Shown here in pieces: positions 8,696 through 19,320 of a DNA stretch of 64,000 bases. The DNA lies in the NCBI GenBank assembly GCA_046330395.1, contig JAXLSS010000003.1, forward strand, positions 186,001 through 250,000, given 5' to 3'. Positions within the stretch are counted from its first letter, which is position 1, and the number at the start of each line of letters is the position of its first letter. The translations under genes were made by a program, and so were the position numbers. Under the pieces are notes generated by a model. It was given only the letters and a program-made list of their open reading frames with translations. It did not search any database and had not been told where the DNA came from. Source of the stretch: Ga0077560 sp046330395 (GTDB lineage: Bacteria > Actinomycetota > Thermoleophilia > Miltoncostaeales > Miltoncostaeaceae).

Positions 8696-10689
8696 CCGGC
8701 CTCGTTGCGCGGGCCGCCGTCGGTGGCGTACCGCCAGATCGTCTGTCCCGTCCACCGGGCCGTCGGCAGGGGGCGGAGGCACGCGCCGGTGAGGGGCTGC
8801 AGCGACGCGACGGTGCGCAGGGCGGGTTCCGCGGCGTGCAGCGTGCAGGGGGAGGTGCGGATGATGATGGTGTCCGGTGAGGCGTTGCGGAACGTCATGC
8901 CGGGGTCGGTGCTCCACTCGAAGCTGATGTAGGCGCCCGCGCGGTCCCACGCCTGCCGGTTGGCCCCCGTGGGGTCCAGCTTGCGCCACTCGGCGGCATC
9001 AGGCCCCATCTGCTGCCGGCCCGACAGCGATGGCACTCCGGTGGCGAACATCAGCGCGTCGAACCCGACCGAGTTGCTCGCCCAGACGGTGTGGTCGTGC
9101 CGCGCCTGCGTGCCCGCGGTCAGCATCTGCCGCGCGGTGGCGCTGTCACGCAGGTCCCCCAGGCCGAGGATGATCGGGTTGACCCGGCCGGCCAGCAGCA
9201 CCAGGAAGCCGATGCAGAGTGCGATCGGCCATGCACGGCGCGGGTAGCGGGTGATGCACGCCACGCTCACCCCCGCCGCGAGCGCCCCCACGATGATCCC
9301 GAGCGTCGGCAGCGAGGGGTAGTAGACCTGGCGGATCGAGCGCCCGCCCACCACGGTCAGCGCGGCCACCAGCACGCCGGCGACCGCGGGCACGCCCCAC
9401 CCCTTGGCCTCCCACCGTGACAGCACCAGGCACGCCACCAGGCTGCACACCATTCCCAGCATCGCCACCGCCCTGGCGGGGGGAACCAGGCTGGCCACCG
9501 GCAGATGCGTGCCGGCGCCGCCCCAGTCCAGCGCGGTCCAGGCCACCCAGAACACCGCGAACACCGAGGGCACCGCCACGATCAGCACGTCTCGCCTGCT
9601 CCAGCGCCCGCGTGCTCCCGCCACCAGGGTGGCCGCCCACACCAGCGCCACGCTGAACCCGGTGGAGATCTCACACGCGTTCGAGTTCCCCGCCACCGGC
9701 GCGCTGGTGAGCAGCGACCCCATGGTGGGTGCCGAGAAGAAGGACCACAGGTGCTGCTGTTCCCCGCTGCTCCGGCGTGAGCCGGGGTACACGGTGTTCA
9801 GCAGCGCCTGCAGCGCGGTCCAGTTCTCGATGAGCAGGCCCGCGAAGAGGCCTGCGGACACCACCGTGGCGGCGGCCACCACACCCAGACGCACCCGGCG
9901 CGTGACCCCCGGTGCGCACAGCACCGCCACCAGCGTCGTGGCGAGCACCGGGAGCCCCAGCACGATCGCGAAGGGCTGGTAGTTGGTGGGATACCGCGCC
10001 AGCGCGATGGCCGACAGCAGCAGCAGCGCACCCCCCGCCACCCAGCGCCGGCGTTGCAGGGCGCGCATGGCCGGGAACACCAGGAAACACCCGGCGAACA
10101 CGAACCCCAGGATGATCGTGGGCCGATACGACCACCAGGTGTTGCTCGGGGCGAAGAACACGAGCGCCGCGCACAGGAACCCGAACCGAGGGCTCCCCGT
10201 GATCTCCCGGAACCAGAGGGGCGTGAACACCGCCAGCAGCAGCACCGGAAGCCACCACCGGGCGGCGAACAGCACGTCGTCGGGCACGATCGCCGTGGCG
10301 CGGAACAGGGTCCCCTCGAAGAACACCAGGCTCGACACCGGCCCGGTGGGCAGCTGCTCGATGAACCCCGGCGGCTGGGTGAGCGGGTTGGTGGTGTAGG
10401 GGCCGCCGACGGCCGTCTCGCCCAGCGCGATGGGTGTGTCGGTGAGGAACTCGTCCGACCGGATGGACTGGGCCACACCGAAATGGGTCCCCAGCGGGTG
10501 TGCCGGGTCCTGGCGCAGGTAGTCGGACCCCAGCGATGATGTGCTGACGCCCAGCAGGGCCAGCAGGGCGTACACCAGCAGGGCCAGGGTGACCCAGCGC
10601 CCGGTGTCCGGGATGTCACGGACGCGCGCGGGCAGGGCGATGCCCCGCATCCCGAGGGGACGAAGGCTGTGCGGGGCGCGGTCCGCCAT
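8692..10689 (-). CDS. Large polytopic membrane protein, possible GT-C-type enzyme
   Basis: 665 residues from ATG 10689; a GTG at 10716 is an alternative start. About 12 hydrophobic segments are separated by loops, with one large loop after the first helix (TSSLGSDYLRQDPAHPLGTH, IRSDEFLTDTPIAL) and a soluble C-terminal part of about 150 residues. The acidic RSDE in the first loop resembles the catalytic acidic pair position of GT-C polyprenyl-sugar-dependent glycosyltransferases. I do not recognise a precise family. Likely role: glycan modification at the outer face. First gene of the minus-strand exporter operon and divergent from the GT2 at 10733. Confidence 0.72.
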   Translation of the reverse strand: MADRAPHSLRPLGMRGIALPARVRDIPDTGRWVTLALLVYALLALLGVSTSSLGSDYLRQDPAHPLGTHFGVAQSIRSDEFLTDTPIALGETAVGGPYTTNPLTQPPGFIEQLPTGPVSSLVFFEGTLFRATAIVPDDVLFAARWWLPVLLLAVFTPLWFREITGSPRFGFLCAALVFFAPSNTWWSYRPTIILGFVFAGCFLVFPAMRALQRRRWVAGGALLLLSAIALARYPTNYQPFAIVLGLPVLATTLVAVLCAPGVTRRVRLGVVAAATVVSAGLFAGLLIENWTALQALLNTVYPGSRRSSGEQQHLWSFFSAPTMGSLLTSAPVAGNSNACEISTGFSVALVWAATLVAGARGRWSRRDVLIVAVPSVFAVFWVAWTALDWGGAGTHLPVASLVPPARAVAMLGMVCSLVACLVLSRWEAKGWGVPAVAGVLVAALTVVGGRSIRQVYYPSLPTLGIIVGALAAGVSVACITRYPRRAWPIALCIGFLVLLAGRVNPIILGLGDLRDSATARQMLTAGTQARHDHTVWASNSVGFDALMFATGVPSLSGRQQMGPDAAEWRKLDPTGANRQAWDRAGAYISFEWSTDPGMTFRNASPDTIIIRTSPCTLHAAEPALRTVASLQPLTGACLRPLPTARWTGQTIWRYATDGGPRNEAG

Positions 10690-10720
10690 CCGCGGCAGCC
10701 TAGCGACTGGGTCCACTCGC

Positions 10721-10726
10721 TAGGGT
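10721..10726 (+). promoter_or_regulatory. Candidate -10 element (TAGGGT) for leaderless GT2 operon
   Basis: TAGGGT fits TANNNT and ends 6 nt before ATG 10733, the spacing expected when the start codon is at the transcript 5' end. No ribosome-binding sequence precedes this ATG. It would drive the long operon that follows. Confidence 0.45.
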
Positions 10727-10732
10727 GGGCCG

Positions 10733-11967
10733 ATGGACCGCCAGCGGACGGCCCCGATCCCCGCCACGCGGCGGCTGCTGGTGGAGACGCCGGGTGCGCT
10801 GCGGCTGGTGGAGCGCGTGGCCCCGGGTACCGGTGACACCGCCGCCGCACCGGGGGACGCCCACCTCACCGGCGCCGTGGGTTCGGGCGATGTGTTTCTG
10901 GCCGAGGCCCGGATGGCGGGTCTGCCCGTTGTGGCGCTCACGGGCGATCCCTGGCTGGACCACGGCCGCGTGCGGTGGCTGGCCGACGCTCCCGGCCGGA
11001 CACCGGAGGCGGTGATGCACGACCGCGCCGCCATGTGCGCTCTCCGGGAGGCCGAGCGGGCCGCCCACCTGCTGGCCCGTGGGCGGTCCCTGCCCGGCAA
11101 GGTGGCGCACCGGCTGATGGGCGCCATCGGCCGCCGTCCGCCGGAACCCCGCGACCCGGCGCGCAGCGGGTGCCCGGTGCCCGCCGCGACGCCAGCGGAG
11201 GCCCTGCCGGCGGCGCCGTCGGTGAGCGTGGTCATCCGCATCGCGACGCCCCCCGCATGCTGGCCCGGGTGCTCGCCGGGCTTCGCGCGGACCCGCGGGC
11301 CCCCGAGGTGGTGGTGGTGGACAACGGCTCGGTGCACCCGGAGAGCCTGCGCCTGATGGACGCCCCCGGCCTGGTGGTGGAGCGCATGCCGGGTGCCTTC
11401 AACTTCTCGCGGCTGTGCAACCGGGGTGCCCACGTGGCCACCGGGGAGGTGCTGGTGTTCCTCAACGACGACATCGAGTTCCCGCCGGGCGCGGGGTGGG
11501 TGCCCTCGTCGACGCGCTGCGTCCCCCGGATGTGGTGGTGGCCGGCGCCCTCCTGACCTTCCCGGACGGCACGGTGCAGCACGCCGGCATGGCGCTGCAG
11601 GACGGCGTGCCGGTCCACCCGTTCGCCGGGCGGCCGGTGGCGGGCGTCGGCCTGGCTGGGGCGGCCGGAGCGCTCGGCGGTGACGGCGGCGTGCATGGCG
11701 GTGCGCACCGCGGGGTTCTGGGCGCTGGGCGGGTTCGACACCCTGCTGGCGCACGATTACAACGACGCCGACCTGTGCTTCCGGGCGTGGGCGACCGGCG
11801 GTCGCGTGGTGCTGGCCCCGGGTGTCCGGCTGGTGCACCACGAGGGCGCCAGCAGGGGCCGCGCGGTGCATCCGGACACGGTGGCCGACTGGCTGGTGTT
11901 CCGCACCCGCTGGAGCCGGCGGCTGGCTGCGGAGGACCCGTGGGGCCCGCCGGCCGGACCGGCATGA
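10733..11967 (+). CDS. GT2 glycosyltransferase with N-terminal extension (frameshifted)
   Basis: About 411 codons. The first 160 residues (MDRQRTAPIPATRRLLVETP and on) have no recognised domain. A GT2 catalytic region follows, split by indels near 11240, 11505 and 11680: SVSVVI, VVVVDNGSVHPE, FNFSRLCNRGAHVATGEVLV, FLNDDIEF (acidic metal motif), LLTFPDGTVQHAGMAL, then AVRTAGFWALGGFD and HDYNDADLCFRAW. These are rhamnosyltransferase-like GT2 hallmarks. The stop at 11967 overlaps the next start (ATGA). Acceptor and donor are unknown. The breaks look like sequence errors since all motifs persist. Confidence 0.8.
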
Positions 11968-14468
11968 CAGCATTCCGTCCCGATATGACGGACCCCGGGG
12001 CAATGGAGGCGGACGGGCTGGCACGCCACGTCGCGGTGCTGCGCGGCATCGGCGACCCCGATCGCCGGGCCGTCGTGGCGGTGTTGTGCGCCATCGCCGA
12101 GCACCTCGCCCCGTCGTCGGTGGTGGGTGCGGGGGCCTCCGTGCGGGAGACCCTTGCGGACCTCGGGCGTGCGCTGCCCGGAACGGCGGCGGTGATGCTG
12201 CCGGCGGATGCCACCGTGGCCCCCGGGAGCGCGGAACTGCTGGTCCTCGGTGCGGACGCCCCCGCCGAGCACGTGGACGAGGCCGTGGCGGCGCTGGCGC
12301 CCGGCGGCCTGGTGCTGGCCGCCGAGGGTGTGCCGAAGCACCCCGCCACCGCCGCGCTGTGGGCCGCGCGGACCGGCTGGGAGGTGCGCGAGCCCGTTGG
12401 ACCCGAGGCCACCCGTCCGGTGGGCGACGAGGCCCTGCGTCGCCGCACGGAGCTGCTGCTGGACCTGGCCGGCGGCGACGCCGGGGCCGATCTGCTGGCC
12501 CGGCTGGTCGCCCGCGATGAGGCCCGGGTCGCTGAGGTGGCACACCTCCGCCGGGCCACCGACGACGCCCGGGCGGTGGCACAGGAGGCGTCCGCGCAGC
12601 TGGAGCTGGCACTGGGATCCCGCTCCTGGCGCATCACCGCTCCCCTGCGCGGTCTCGGTGGGCGCATGCGCACGCGCTCGCCCCGCACCGAGGGCGCCGG
12701 GGTGGGGCAGGACGACCACCGCTACCAGGGCTGGGTGGCGCGATACGACACCCTCGACCCGGAGGAGACGGCCCGGCTGCGTGCGTGGGGGCGCGACGTC
12801 GACGGGCCCGAGATCGCCGTGGTGCTGCCCGTCTACAACACACCGACGCGCTTTCTGCGACTGGCCGTCGAGTCGGTGCTGCACCAGCACTACCCCCGCT
12901 GGCAGCTGTGCGTGGCCGACGACGCCTCCACCGCGCCCGACGTGCGGCGGGTGCTGCGCGAATACGCCGACCGGGACGATCGCGTGCGCCTGGTGCTGCG
13001 GGAGCGCAACGGTCACATCAGCGCGGCCAGCAACTCGGCCCTGGAGCTGGCGGACGCGCCGTTCGTGGCGTTCCTGGATCACGACGACATGCTGGCCCCG
13101 CATGCGCTGGCCACCGTCGCGGCGGCCCTGGCGTCCCGGCCCGCCGTCCGCTTCCTCTACTCCGACGAGGATCGCGTCACCGAGAACGGGTACCGCTACG
13201 GGCCGTATTTCAAGCCCGACCTCAACCCGGAACTGCTGCTGGGCCAGAACTACATCACCCACCTGATGGTCATCCACCGGGAACTCGTGGCCGAGGTCGG
13301 CGGGTTCCGGGAGGGGTTCGAGGGCAGCCAGGACCACGACCTGGCGCTGCGCTGCCTGGCCGGGTTGCGCCCCGAGCAGGTGCACCACGTGCCCAGGGTG
13401 CTGTACCACTGGCGCGCCATCGAGGGCTCGGTGGCGATGAACCTGGACGAGAAGCCGTACGCCGTCGAGGCGGGTCTGCGCGCGGTGCGGGAGCGCGTGC
13501 AGCGGGACGATCCCGGGGCGACGGTGGAGCACGGGTCGCTGGGCGCCACGTACCGGGTGCACTTCCCGCTGCCCGACCCGGCCCCGCAGGTCACCATCGT
13601 CATCCCCACGCGCAACGGCGAGGACGTGCTTCGGCGCTGCATCGACAGCATCCGGTCTCGCACCACGTACGCCGCACGGGACATCCTGCTGGTGGACAAC
13701 GGCTCGGACGACCCCTCGGCCCGGCGGTACCTGGCCGAGCTGGACGGCATGCAGGACGTTCGGGTGCTGCCGTACGACGCGCCGTTCAACTACGCGGCCA
13801 TCAACAACGTCGCGGCCAGGGAGGCGCGAGGCGAGTTCCTGCTGCTGCTCAACAACGACACCGAGGTGCTCACCCCCGACTGGATCGAGCAGATGCTGAT
13901 GTGGGGGGTGCGTGTGGGGGTGGGCACGGTGGGCTCCAAGCTGTTCTACGGCAACGACACCATCCAGCACGCCGGGCTGATCATGGGCATCGGGGGGATC
14001 GCCGGGCACTCCCACCGCCATCTGCCGGCCGCCGCCCCCGGGTACTTCGGCAGGCTGCAGCTGGTGCACCGGGTGGGCGGCAACACGGGGGCCTGCCTGC
14101 TGATGCGCCGCGATCTGTACCTGCGCGCCGGCGGGTTGAACGAGCGGCACCTGGCGGTGTCCTACAACGACGTGGACCTGTGCCTGCGGCTCACCGGGAT
14201 GGGGTACCACCACATCTTCACGCCGTTCGCCACGCTGGCCCACCACGAGTCGGTGTCGCGCGGCAGCGATGAGAACCGCGCCAACCGCGAGCGGGCGGCG
14301 CGCGAACGCGCCTACATGACCTGGCGGTGGGGGGACGCGCTGCTTCAGGATCCGTCGTACAACCCCAACCTGTCGCTGCAGAGCGAGGCGTTCGCGCTGG
14401 CGGAGCCGCCGCGCGTGCCGCCGCTCGCCGACGTCACCGACCCGCCCCGTCCCGGCGCCGCCCGATGA
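11964..14468 (+). CDS. Tandem-domain GT2 glycosyltransferase with methyltransferase-like N-terminus
   Basis: 834 residues, intact. Residues 1-200 resemble a degenerate Rossmann methyltransferase (APSSVVGAGASVRETL, LLVLGADAPAEHVDEA). A helical linker ends in LGSRSWRITAPLRGLGGRMR, the SxSWRxTxPLR linker common in O-antigen GT2 proteins. First GT-A domain (about 290-520): VVLPVYNTPTRFL, VADDASTAPD, AFLDHDDMLA, YSDEDRV. Second (about 540-790): VTIVIPTRNGED, LLVDNGSDD, LLLLNNDTEVL, NTGACLLMRRD, SYNDVDLCLRL. Two catalytic domains suggest addition of two sugars. ATG 11964 overlaps the previous stop. Paralogous to the next gene. Confidence 0.88.
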   Translation: MTAFRPDMTDPGAMEADGLARHVAVLRGIGDPDRRAVVAVLCAIAEHLAPSSVVGAGASVRETLADLGRALPGTAAVMLPADATVAPGSAELLVLGADAPAEHVDEAVAALAPGGLVLAAEGVPKHPATAALWAARTGWEVREPVGPEATRPVGDEALRRRTELLLDLAGGDAGADLLARLVARDEARVAEVAHLRRATDDARAVAQEASAQLELALGSRSWRITAPLRGLGGRMRTRSPRTEGAGVGQDDHRYQGWVARYDTLDPEETARLRAWGRDVDGPEIAVVLPVYNTPTRFLRLAVESVLHQHYPRWQLCVADDASTAPDVRRVLREYADRDDRVRLVLRERNGHISAASNSALELADAPFVAFLDHDDMLAPHALATVAAALASRPAVRFLYSDEDRVTENGYRYGPYFKPDLNPELLLGQNYITHLMVIHRELVAEVGGFREGFEGSQDHDLALRCLAGLRPEQVHHVPRVLYHWRAIEGSVAMNLDEKPYAVEAGLRAVRERVQRDDPGATVEHGSLGATYRVHFPLPDPAPQVTIVIPTRNGEDVLRRCIDSIRSRTTYAARDILLVDNGSDDPSARRYLAELDGMQDVRVLPYDAPFNYAAINNVAAREARGEFLLLLNNDTEVLTPDWIEQMLMWGVRVGVGTVGSKLFYGNDTIQHAGLIMGIGGIAGHSHRHLPAAAPGYFGRLQLVHRVGGNTGACLLMRRDLYLRAGGLNERHLAVSYNDVDLCLRLTGMGYHHIFTPFATLAHHESVSRGSDENRANRERAARERAYMTWRWGDALLQDPSYNPNLSLQSEAFALAEPPRVPPLADVTDPPRPGAAR

Positions 14469-14502
14469 CCGCCCCCACCGTCCCCTGGCCAGGTGACCGA
14501 CC

Positions 14503-17369
14503 GTGCCCGATCCCCGCGAGCTGTTCCACACGCCCGTGATGTGGCGGCTGCCCCACCGCATCTCCAACGTGATCTCCTGGCAGCAGCACCTGCCGTTCGC
14601 GGCGCTGCTGGTGGCGCTGCACCGCCCACGGACGCTGGTGGAACTGGGCGTCCACATGGGCGACTCGTACTGCGGGTTCTGCCAGGCGGTGGACGAGCTG
14701 GGACTGGACACCATGTGCGTTGGCGTCGACTCGTGGGAGGGTGACGAGCACGCCGGGCACTACGGCGACCGCGTCCTGGACGACCTCCGCCGGCACCACG
14801 ACCCGCGCTACGGGCGCTTCTCGCGGCTGGTGCAGTCCTACTTCGACGACGCCCTGGCCGAGTTCCCCGACGGGTCCATCGACCTCCTGCACATCGACGG
14901 GTTCCACAGCTACGAGGCGGTGCGCCACGATTTCACCACCTGGCGCCCCAAGCTGTCCGAGCGGGGCATCGTGCTGTTCCACGACACCCAGGTGCGGTTG
15001 CAGGACTTCGGAGTGTGGCGCTTCTGGGCCGAGGTGTCGGAGGGGCGTCCGTCCCGCGAGTTCGCCTACTGCAACGGCCTGGGCGTGCTGGCACCGGGCG
15101 GTCCCGTCCCGACCGATGCGCAGCTGCTGTTCGATCTGGAGCCCGACCTGTGGGGCGACCTGTACGCCCTGCTGGAGGCGCTGGGGGAGCGGGTGGTTCT
15201 CACCGGCAAGCACCAGCGCATCGCCGACCTGGAGGAACAGCTCGACGCCGAGCGCGGGCGGCTGCGCGAGGCGCACGGGCAGATCAACGACCTGCGGGGC
15301 GCGGTGGCGGCCTTCACGCGCGTCGCTGGCGACGCGCAGTCCAAGCTGGGCGAGCTGGAGTGGGAAACCACCCGGCAGGAGCTGGAGATCGACCAGCTGC
15401 GCGACGAACTGCGGCGCCACACCGCCGCGGTCGAGGCCTACTCAGGGTCGCTGTCGTGGCGGGTCACCGCGCCCCTTCGGCGACTCACCGGCCGCGTCCG
15501 GTCGGGATCCGTCGGCGCACCGGCGGCGGAGGCGCCCGCGCAGGCCGGGGCGCGGTTCCCGGTCGCCGCGAAGGTGCCCGTCGACTACCTGGACTGGCTG
15601 GAGCGCTTCCCCACGCTCCCCGATGCCGACCTACCCGCGGTCACCGCGGCCGCCGCAAGCTGGACGGCCCCACCTTCTCGGTGGTGATGCCGGTGTACAA
15701 CACCGACCCCGGGTTCCTGCGCGCGGCGATCGAGAGCGTCCGCAACCAGCTGTACCCCCGGTGGGAGCTGTGCATCGCCGACGACGCCTCCACCGATCCG
15801 CGGGTGCGGCAGGTCCTGAGGGAAGCCGCCGCGTCGGACACGCGGATCCGGGTGGTGGAGCGTGACGAGAACGGCCACATCAGCCGGGCCAGCAACAGCG
15901 CCCTGCAGCTGGCGACCGGTGAGTTCATCGCGCTTCTGGACCATGACGACCTGCTGGCCCCCGAAGCGCTCCTGGTGATGGCCGCGGCCATCCGGGCCGA
16001 GCCCGGCGCCGAGGTCCTGTACAGCGACGAGGACAAGGTGGACGCCGACGGCAACCGTCGCGACCCGTTCTTCAAGACCGACTTCGATCCGGTGCAGCTG
16101 CTGGGGCAGAACTTCATCTGCCACCTGGGGGTGTACCGGCGCAGCCTGGTGGAACAGGTCGGCGGGTTCCGCGTGGGGTACGAGGGCAGCCAGGACTACG
16201 ACCTGGCGTTGCGCTGCACCGCCCGGTGCGGGCGGGCGGCGGTCGTGCACGTGCCCTACGTGCTGTACCACTGGCGAGCCGCCACCGGGTCGACGGCGCT
16301 GGACGGCGCCGAGAAGGGCTACGCCCCGGACGCCGGGCGCCGGGCGGTGTCCGACCACCTGGCGGCCGCCGGCGTGGCCGCCGGCGTCACCCCGGCCACC
16401 GTGGCCGCGTACAACCGCGTCAGCTTCACGCCACCGGCCACCTGGCCCCGGGTGTCGGTCATCATCCCCACGCGCGACCGGGCCGACGTGCTGGGCCCGT
16501 GCATGCAGAGCCTGCTGGGCCGCACCACCTACCCGGATCTGGAGCTGATCCTGGTGGACAACGGGTCCACCGAGCCGGATGCCGTCGCGCTCCTGGCGCG
16601 GCTGGCGAAGGACCCCCGCGTGCGGGTGCTGCGTGAACAGGGGGAGTTCAACTACTCCGCCCTCAACAACCGGGCCGCGGAGGTGGCCACCGGGGAGTTC
16701 CTGCTGCTGCTCAACAACGACACGGAGGTGCTCACCACCGGCTGGATCGAGGAGCTGGTGGGCTGGGGTCTGCAGGACGGGGTCGGCACCGTCGGGTGCA
16801 TGCTGCTGTATCCGGACGGCACGGTGCAGCACGGGGGCGTCACCTTCGGGATCGGTGGCGTGGCCGGTCATGTGGAACGCGGGCTCCCCGCAACGGACCC
16901 CGGCTACTTCGGGCGCCTCTCCGTGGCCCATGAGGTGGACTGCAGCACGGGAGCGTGCCTGCTTGTGCGCCACGCCCTCTACCGCGAGCTGGGCGGCCTT
17001 GACGAGCGGGACCTGCCCGTGGCATTCAACGACGTGGATTTCGGCCTGCGCGTGCGCGAGGCGGGCCTGGCCAACGTGTGGACCCCGCAGGCGGTGATGC
17101 TGCACTTCGAGTCGAAATCCCGGGGGTACGAGACCACCCTGGAGAAGCAGGAACGGTTCAAGCGGGAGACCGCGCGCATGCAGTGGCGGTGGCGTGACGG
17201 CCTGCTCACCGAGTACCACCACAACCCCAATCTCAGCCTGGACACCACCGACATCGAGCTGGCCATGCCGCCGCGCGTGGCCACCGTGGCCGAGCTGCTC
17301 GCCGCCACCGCGCCGAGGCGCTCGGATACCATCAGCCGCCGTTCACACCAGCCACACGAGGACGCATGA
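14503..17369 (+). CDS. Methyltransferase - coiled coil - tandem GT2 fusion (one frameshift)
   Basis: About 955 codons with one indel near 15655. N-terminal class I methyltransferase of the Methyltransf_24 type (LVELGVHMGDSYCGFCQA, VGVDSWEGDE, IDLLHIDGFHSYEAVRHDF, LFHDTQ), then a coiled coil (about 235-310; LEEQLDAERGRLREAH), then SLSWRVTAPLRRLTGRVR, then two GT-A domains: VVMPVYNTDPGFL, IADDASTDPR, LLDHDDLLAP, YSDEDKV; and VSVIIPTRDRAD, LVDNGSTEPD, LLLLNNDTEVL, STGACLLVRH, FNDVDFGLRV. It parallels the preceding paralogue domain for domain, which supports a single protein rather than two genes. Possibly a glycosyltransferase that also methylates, for instance to cap the chain (inference). Confidence 0.85.
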
Positions 17370-18439
17370 CGCAGCCGTTTGCCGGAAAGCGCATTCTCAT
17401 CACCGGCGGCACGGGGTCGCTGGGGAAGACCCTGGCCCGCCGCATCCTTTCGGGCGTGCACGGGGAACCCGAGCGGGTGGTGGTGTTCAGCCGTGACGAG
17501 GCCAAGCAGCACGACATGCGCATGGCCTACCTGCAGCGCCGCGTCGCCACCGACGAGATCATCTACGAGAACTTCAAGCGCACGCTCGAGTTCGTGATCG
17601 GCGACGTCCGCGACCCCGATTCGGTGCGGAACGTGATCCGGGGCATCGACATCGTCTTCAATGCGGCGGCCCTCAAGCAGGTGCCCTCGTGCGAGTACTT
17701 CCCGTTCGAGGCGGTGCAGACCAACATCACCGGCGCCCAGAACCTGGTGAACGCGCTTGCCACCACGCGCCACCACGTGTCGCGTCTCATCGGCATCTCC
17801 ACCGACAAGGCGTGCCTTCCGGTCAACGTCATGGGCATGACCAAGGCCGTCCAGGAGCGCATCTTCATCTCGGCAAACCTGGGCTCCGACGACACCGACT
17901 TCGTGTGCGCGCGGTACGGCAACGTGCTGGCCTCGCGGGGCTCGGTCATTCCGCTGTTCCACGACCAGATCAACAGCGGCGGCCCGGTCACCATCACCCA
18001 CCCGGACATGACCCGGTTCCTGCTGAGCCTGGAGGACGCGGTGGACACCATCGTGGCGGCCACGGCCGACGGGCGGCCGGGGGAGATCTTCATCCCGCGT
18101 GCCCCGGCGGCCAAGGTCACCGACATCGCCGACGTCCTCATCGGCGACCGGGGTATCGCCATCGCGGACATCGGCATCCGGCCGGGCGAGAAGCTGCACG
18201 AGGCGCTGATCTCCGAGGAGGAGGCGCAGCGCACCGACCGCCGCGGCGACTTCTACGCCATCACGCCCATGCTGAGCGAGCTCACCAACGACGCGCCGGC
18301 CTTCACGCCCGCCCTGGACACCGAGTTCAGCTCCGACCGGTTCGTGATGGACCGCGACGGGGTGGTGGACCTGCTCACCCGCAACCGGCTGCTGCTGGCG
18401 GACGGGGCACCGGAGGACGCATCGGGGGCCCGGCTGTGA
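17366..18439 (+). CDS. capE: UDP-GlcNAc 4,6-dehydratase/5-epimerase, CapE/WbjB-like
   Basis: 357 residues, intact; start overlaps the previous stop (ATGA). Extended SDR: ILITGGTGSLGKTLAR, VFSRDEAKQHDMR, NAAALKQVPSCEYFPFEA, STDKACLPVNVMGMTK. The last motif carries Met rather than Tyr at the usual YxxxK position, a feature of the CapE/WbjB branch that distinguishes it from FlaA1/PseB. These enzymes turn UDP-GlcNAc into a UDP-4-keto-6-deoxy-L-sugar, the first step to UDP-L-FucNAc or UDP-L-QuiNAc. The two following genes match the remaining steps. Confidence 0.9.
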   Translation: MTQPFAGKRILITGGTGSLGKTLARRILSGVHGEPERVVVFSRDEAKQHDMRMAYLQRRVATDEIIYENFKRTLEFVIGDVRDPDSVRNVIRGIDIVFNAAALKQVPSCEYFPFEAVQTNITGAQNLVNALATTRHHVSRLIGISTDKACLPVNVMGMTKAVQERIFISANLGSDDTDFVCARYGNVLASRGSVIPLFHDQINSGGPVTITHPDMTRFLLSLEDAVDTIVAATADGRPGEIFIPRAPAAKVTDIADVLIGDRGIAIADIGIRPGEKLHEALISEEEAQRTDRRGDFYAITPMLSELTNDAPAFTPALDTEFSSDRFVMDRDGVVDLLTRNRLLLADGAPEDASGARL

Positions 18440-19314
18440 GGGTCCTCATCCTGGGCGCCGCGGGGATGATGGGCCACATGGCCGCCCGGGTGCTGTCCGA
18501 CGGCCACGAGGTGATCGGCAGCATCCGCGCGTCGACGCCCTCGCCGGCCCTGCGCGCCATCGTCCCGGACGACCGCCTGGTCACCGGGGTGGACGCCACC
18601 CAGCACCACGCCATGGTGCGGCTGATGGCCGACGTGCACCCCGACGTGGTGTTCAACTGCATCGGCATCGTGAAGCAGCTGGACACGGCCAAGGACGCCA
18701 TCCTCAGCCTGCGGGCCAACTCCCTGTACCCCCACGAGCTGGCCGACCTGTGTGCGGCCGCCGGCGCCCACCTGATCCACATGAGCACCGACTGCGTGTT
18801 CAGCGGTGACAGGGGCATGTACACGCTGCAGGACAACCCCGACCCCGTCGATCTCTACGGGCGCACCAAGCTGCTGGGCGAGGTGGCCGCGCCGCACGCC
18901 ACCACGCTGCGCACCTCCATCGTGGGACGCCAGCTGGGCAGCAGCACGGGGCTGTTCGAGTGGGTCCGCTCCCAGCGCGGCAGGGACGTGAGCGGATACC
19001 AGGGCGCCATCTACACCGGGCTCACCACCATGGCGCTCGCGCGCATCGTGGGACGCCTCATCGACGAGGGCACGCTCACCGGGGGCCTCTGGCAGGTGGC
19101 ATCGGCGCCGGTCACCAAGCTGGAGCTGGTGCACGCGCTCAACGACCGCCTGGACCTGGGCATGAACGTCTCGGCCAACACCACCTTCCGGTGCGACCGC
19201 AGCATGGACGGGTCGGCCTTCACCGAGGCCACCGGCATCACGGTTCCCTCCTGGGACGAGATGCTGGACGAGTTCGCCGCCGACGAGGCGTTCTACGCCG
19301 GCCTGCCGGCGTAG
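18436..19314 (+). CDS. RmlD-like UDP-4-keto-deoxysugar reductase
   Basis: 292 residues, intact; GTG 18436 overlaps the capE stop (GTGA). SDR fold: VLILGAAGMMGHMAARVL, NCIGIVKQLD, HMSTDCVFSGDRG (STDxVF), DLYGRTKLLGE (YxxxK). This is RmlD-like and lacks the C-terminal cupin domain of CapF/WbjC. In WbvB-WbvR-WbvD pathways an RmlD-like WbvR reduces the CapE-type product to UDP-L-RhaNAc. By position it is the second step of this module; the exact stereochemistry cannot be read from sequence. Confidence 0.85.
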   Translation: MRVLILGAAGMMGHMAARVLSDGHEVIGSIRASTPSPALRAIVPDDRLVTGVDATQHHAMVRLMADVHPDVVFNCIGIVKQLDTAKDAILSLRANSLYPHELADLCAAAGAHLIHMSTDCVFSGDRGMYTLQDNPDPVDLYGRTKLLGEVAAPHATTLRTSIVGRQLGSSTGLFEWVRSQRGRDVSGYQGAIYTGLTTMALARIVGRLIDEGTLTGGLWQVASAPVTKLELVHALNDRLDLGMNVSANTTFRCDRSMDGSAFTEATGITVPSWDEMLDEFAADEAFYAGLPA

Positions 19315-19320
19315 CCCGGG

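Noticed and set aside
10733..11967. A GT2 pseudogene undergoing decay
   Set aside because: All catalytic blocks remain intact across frames and the overlaps with the next gene are preserved; sequence error is simpler.
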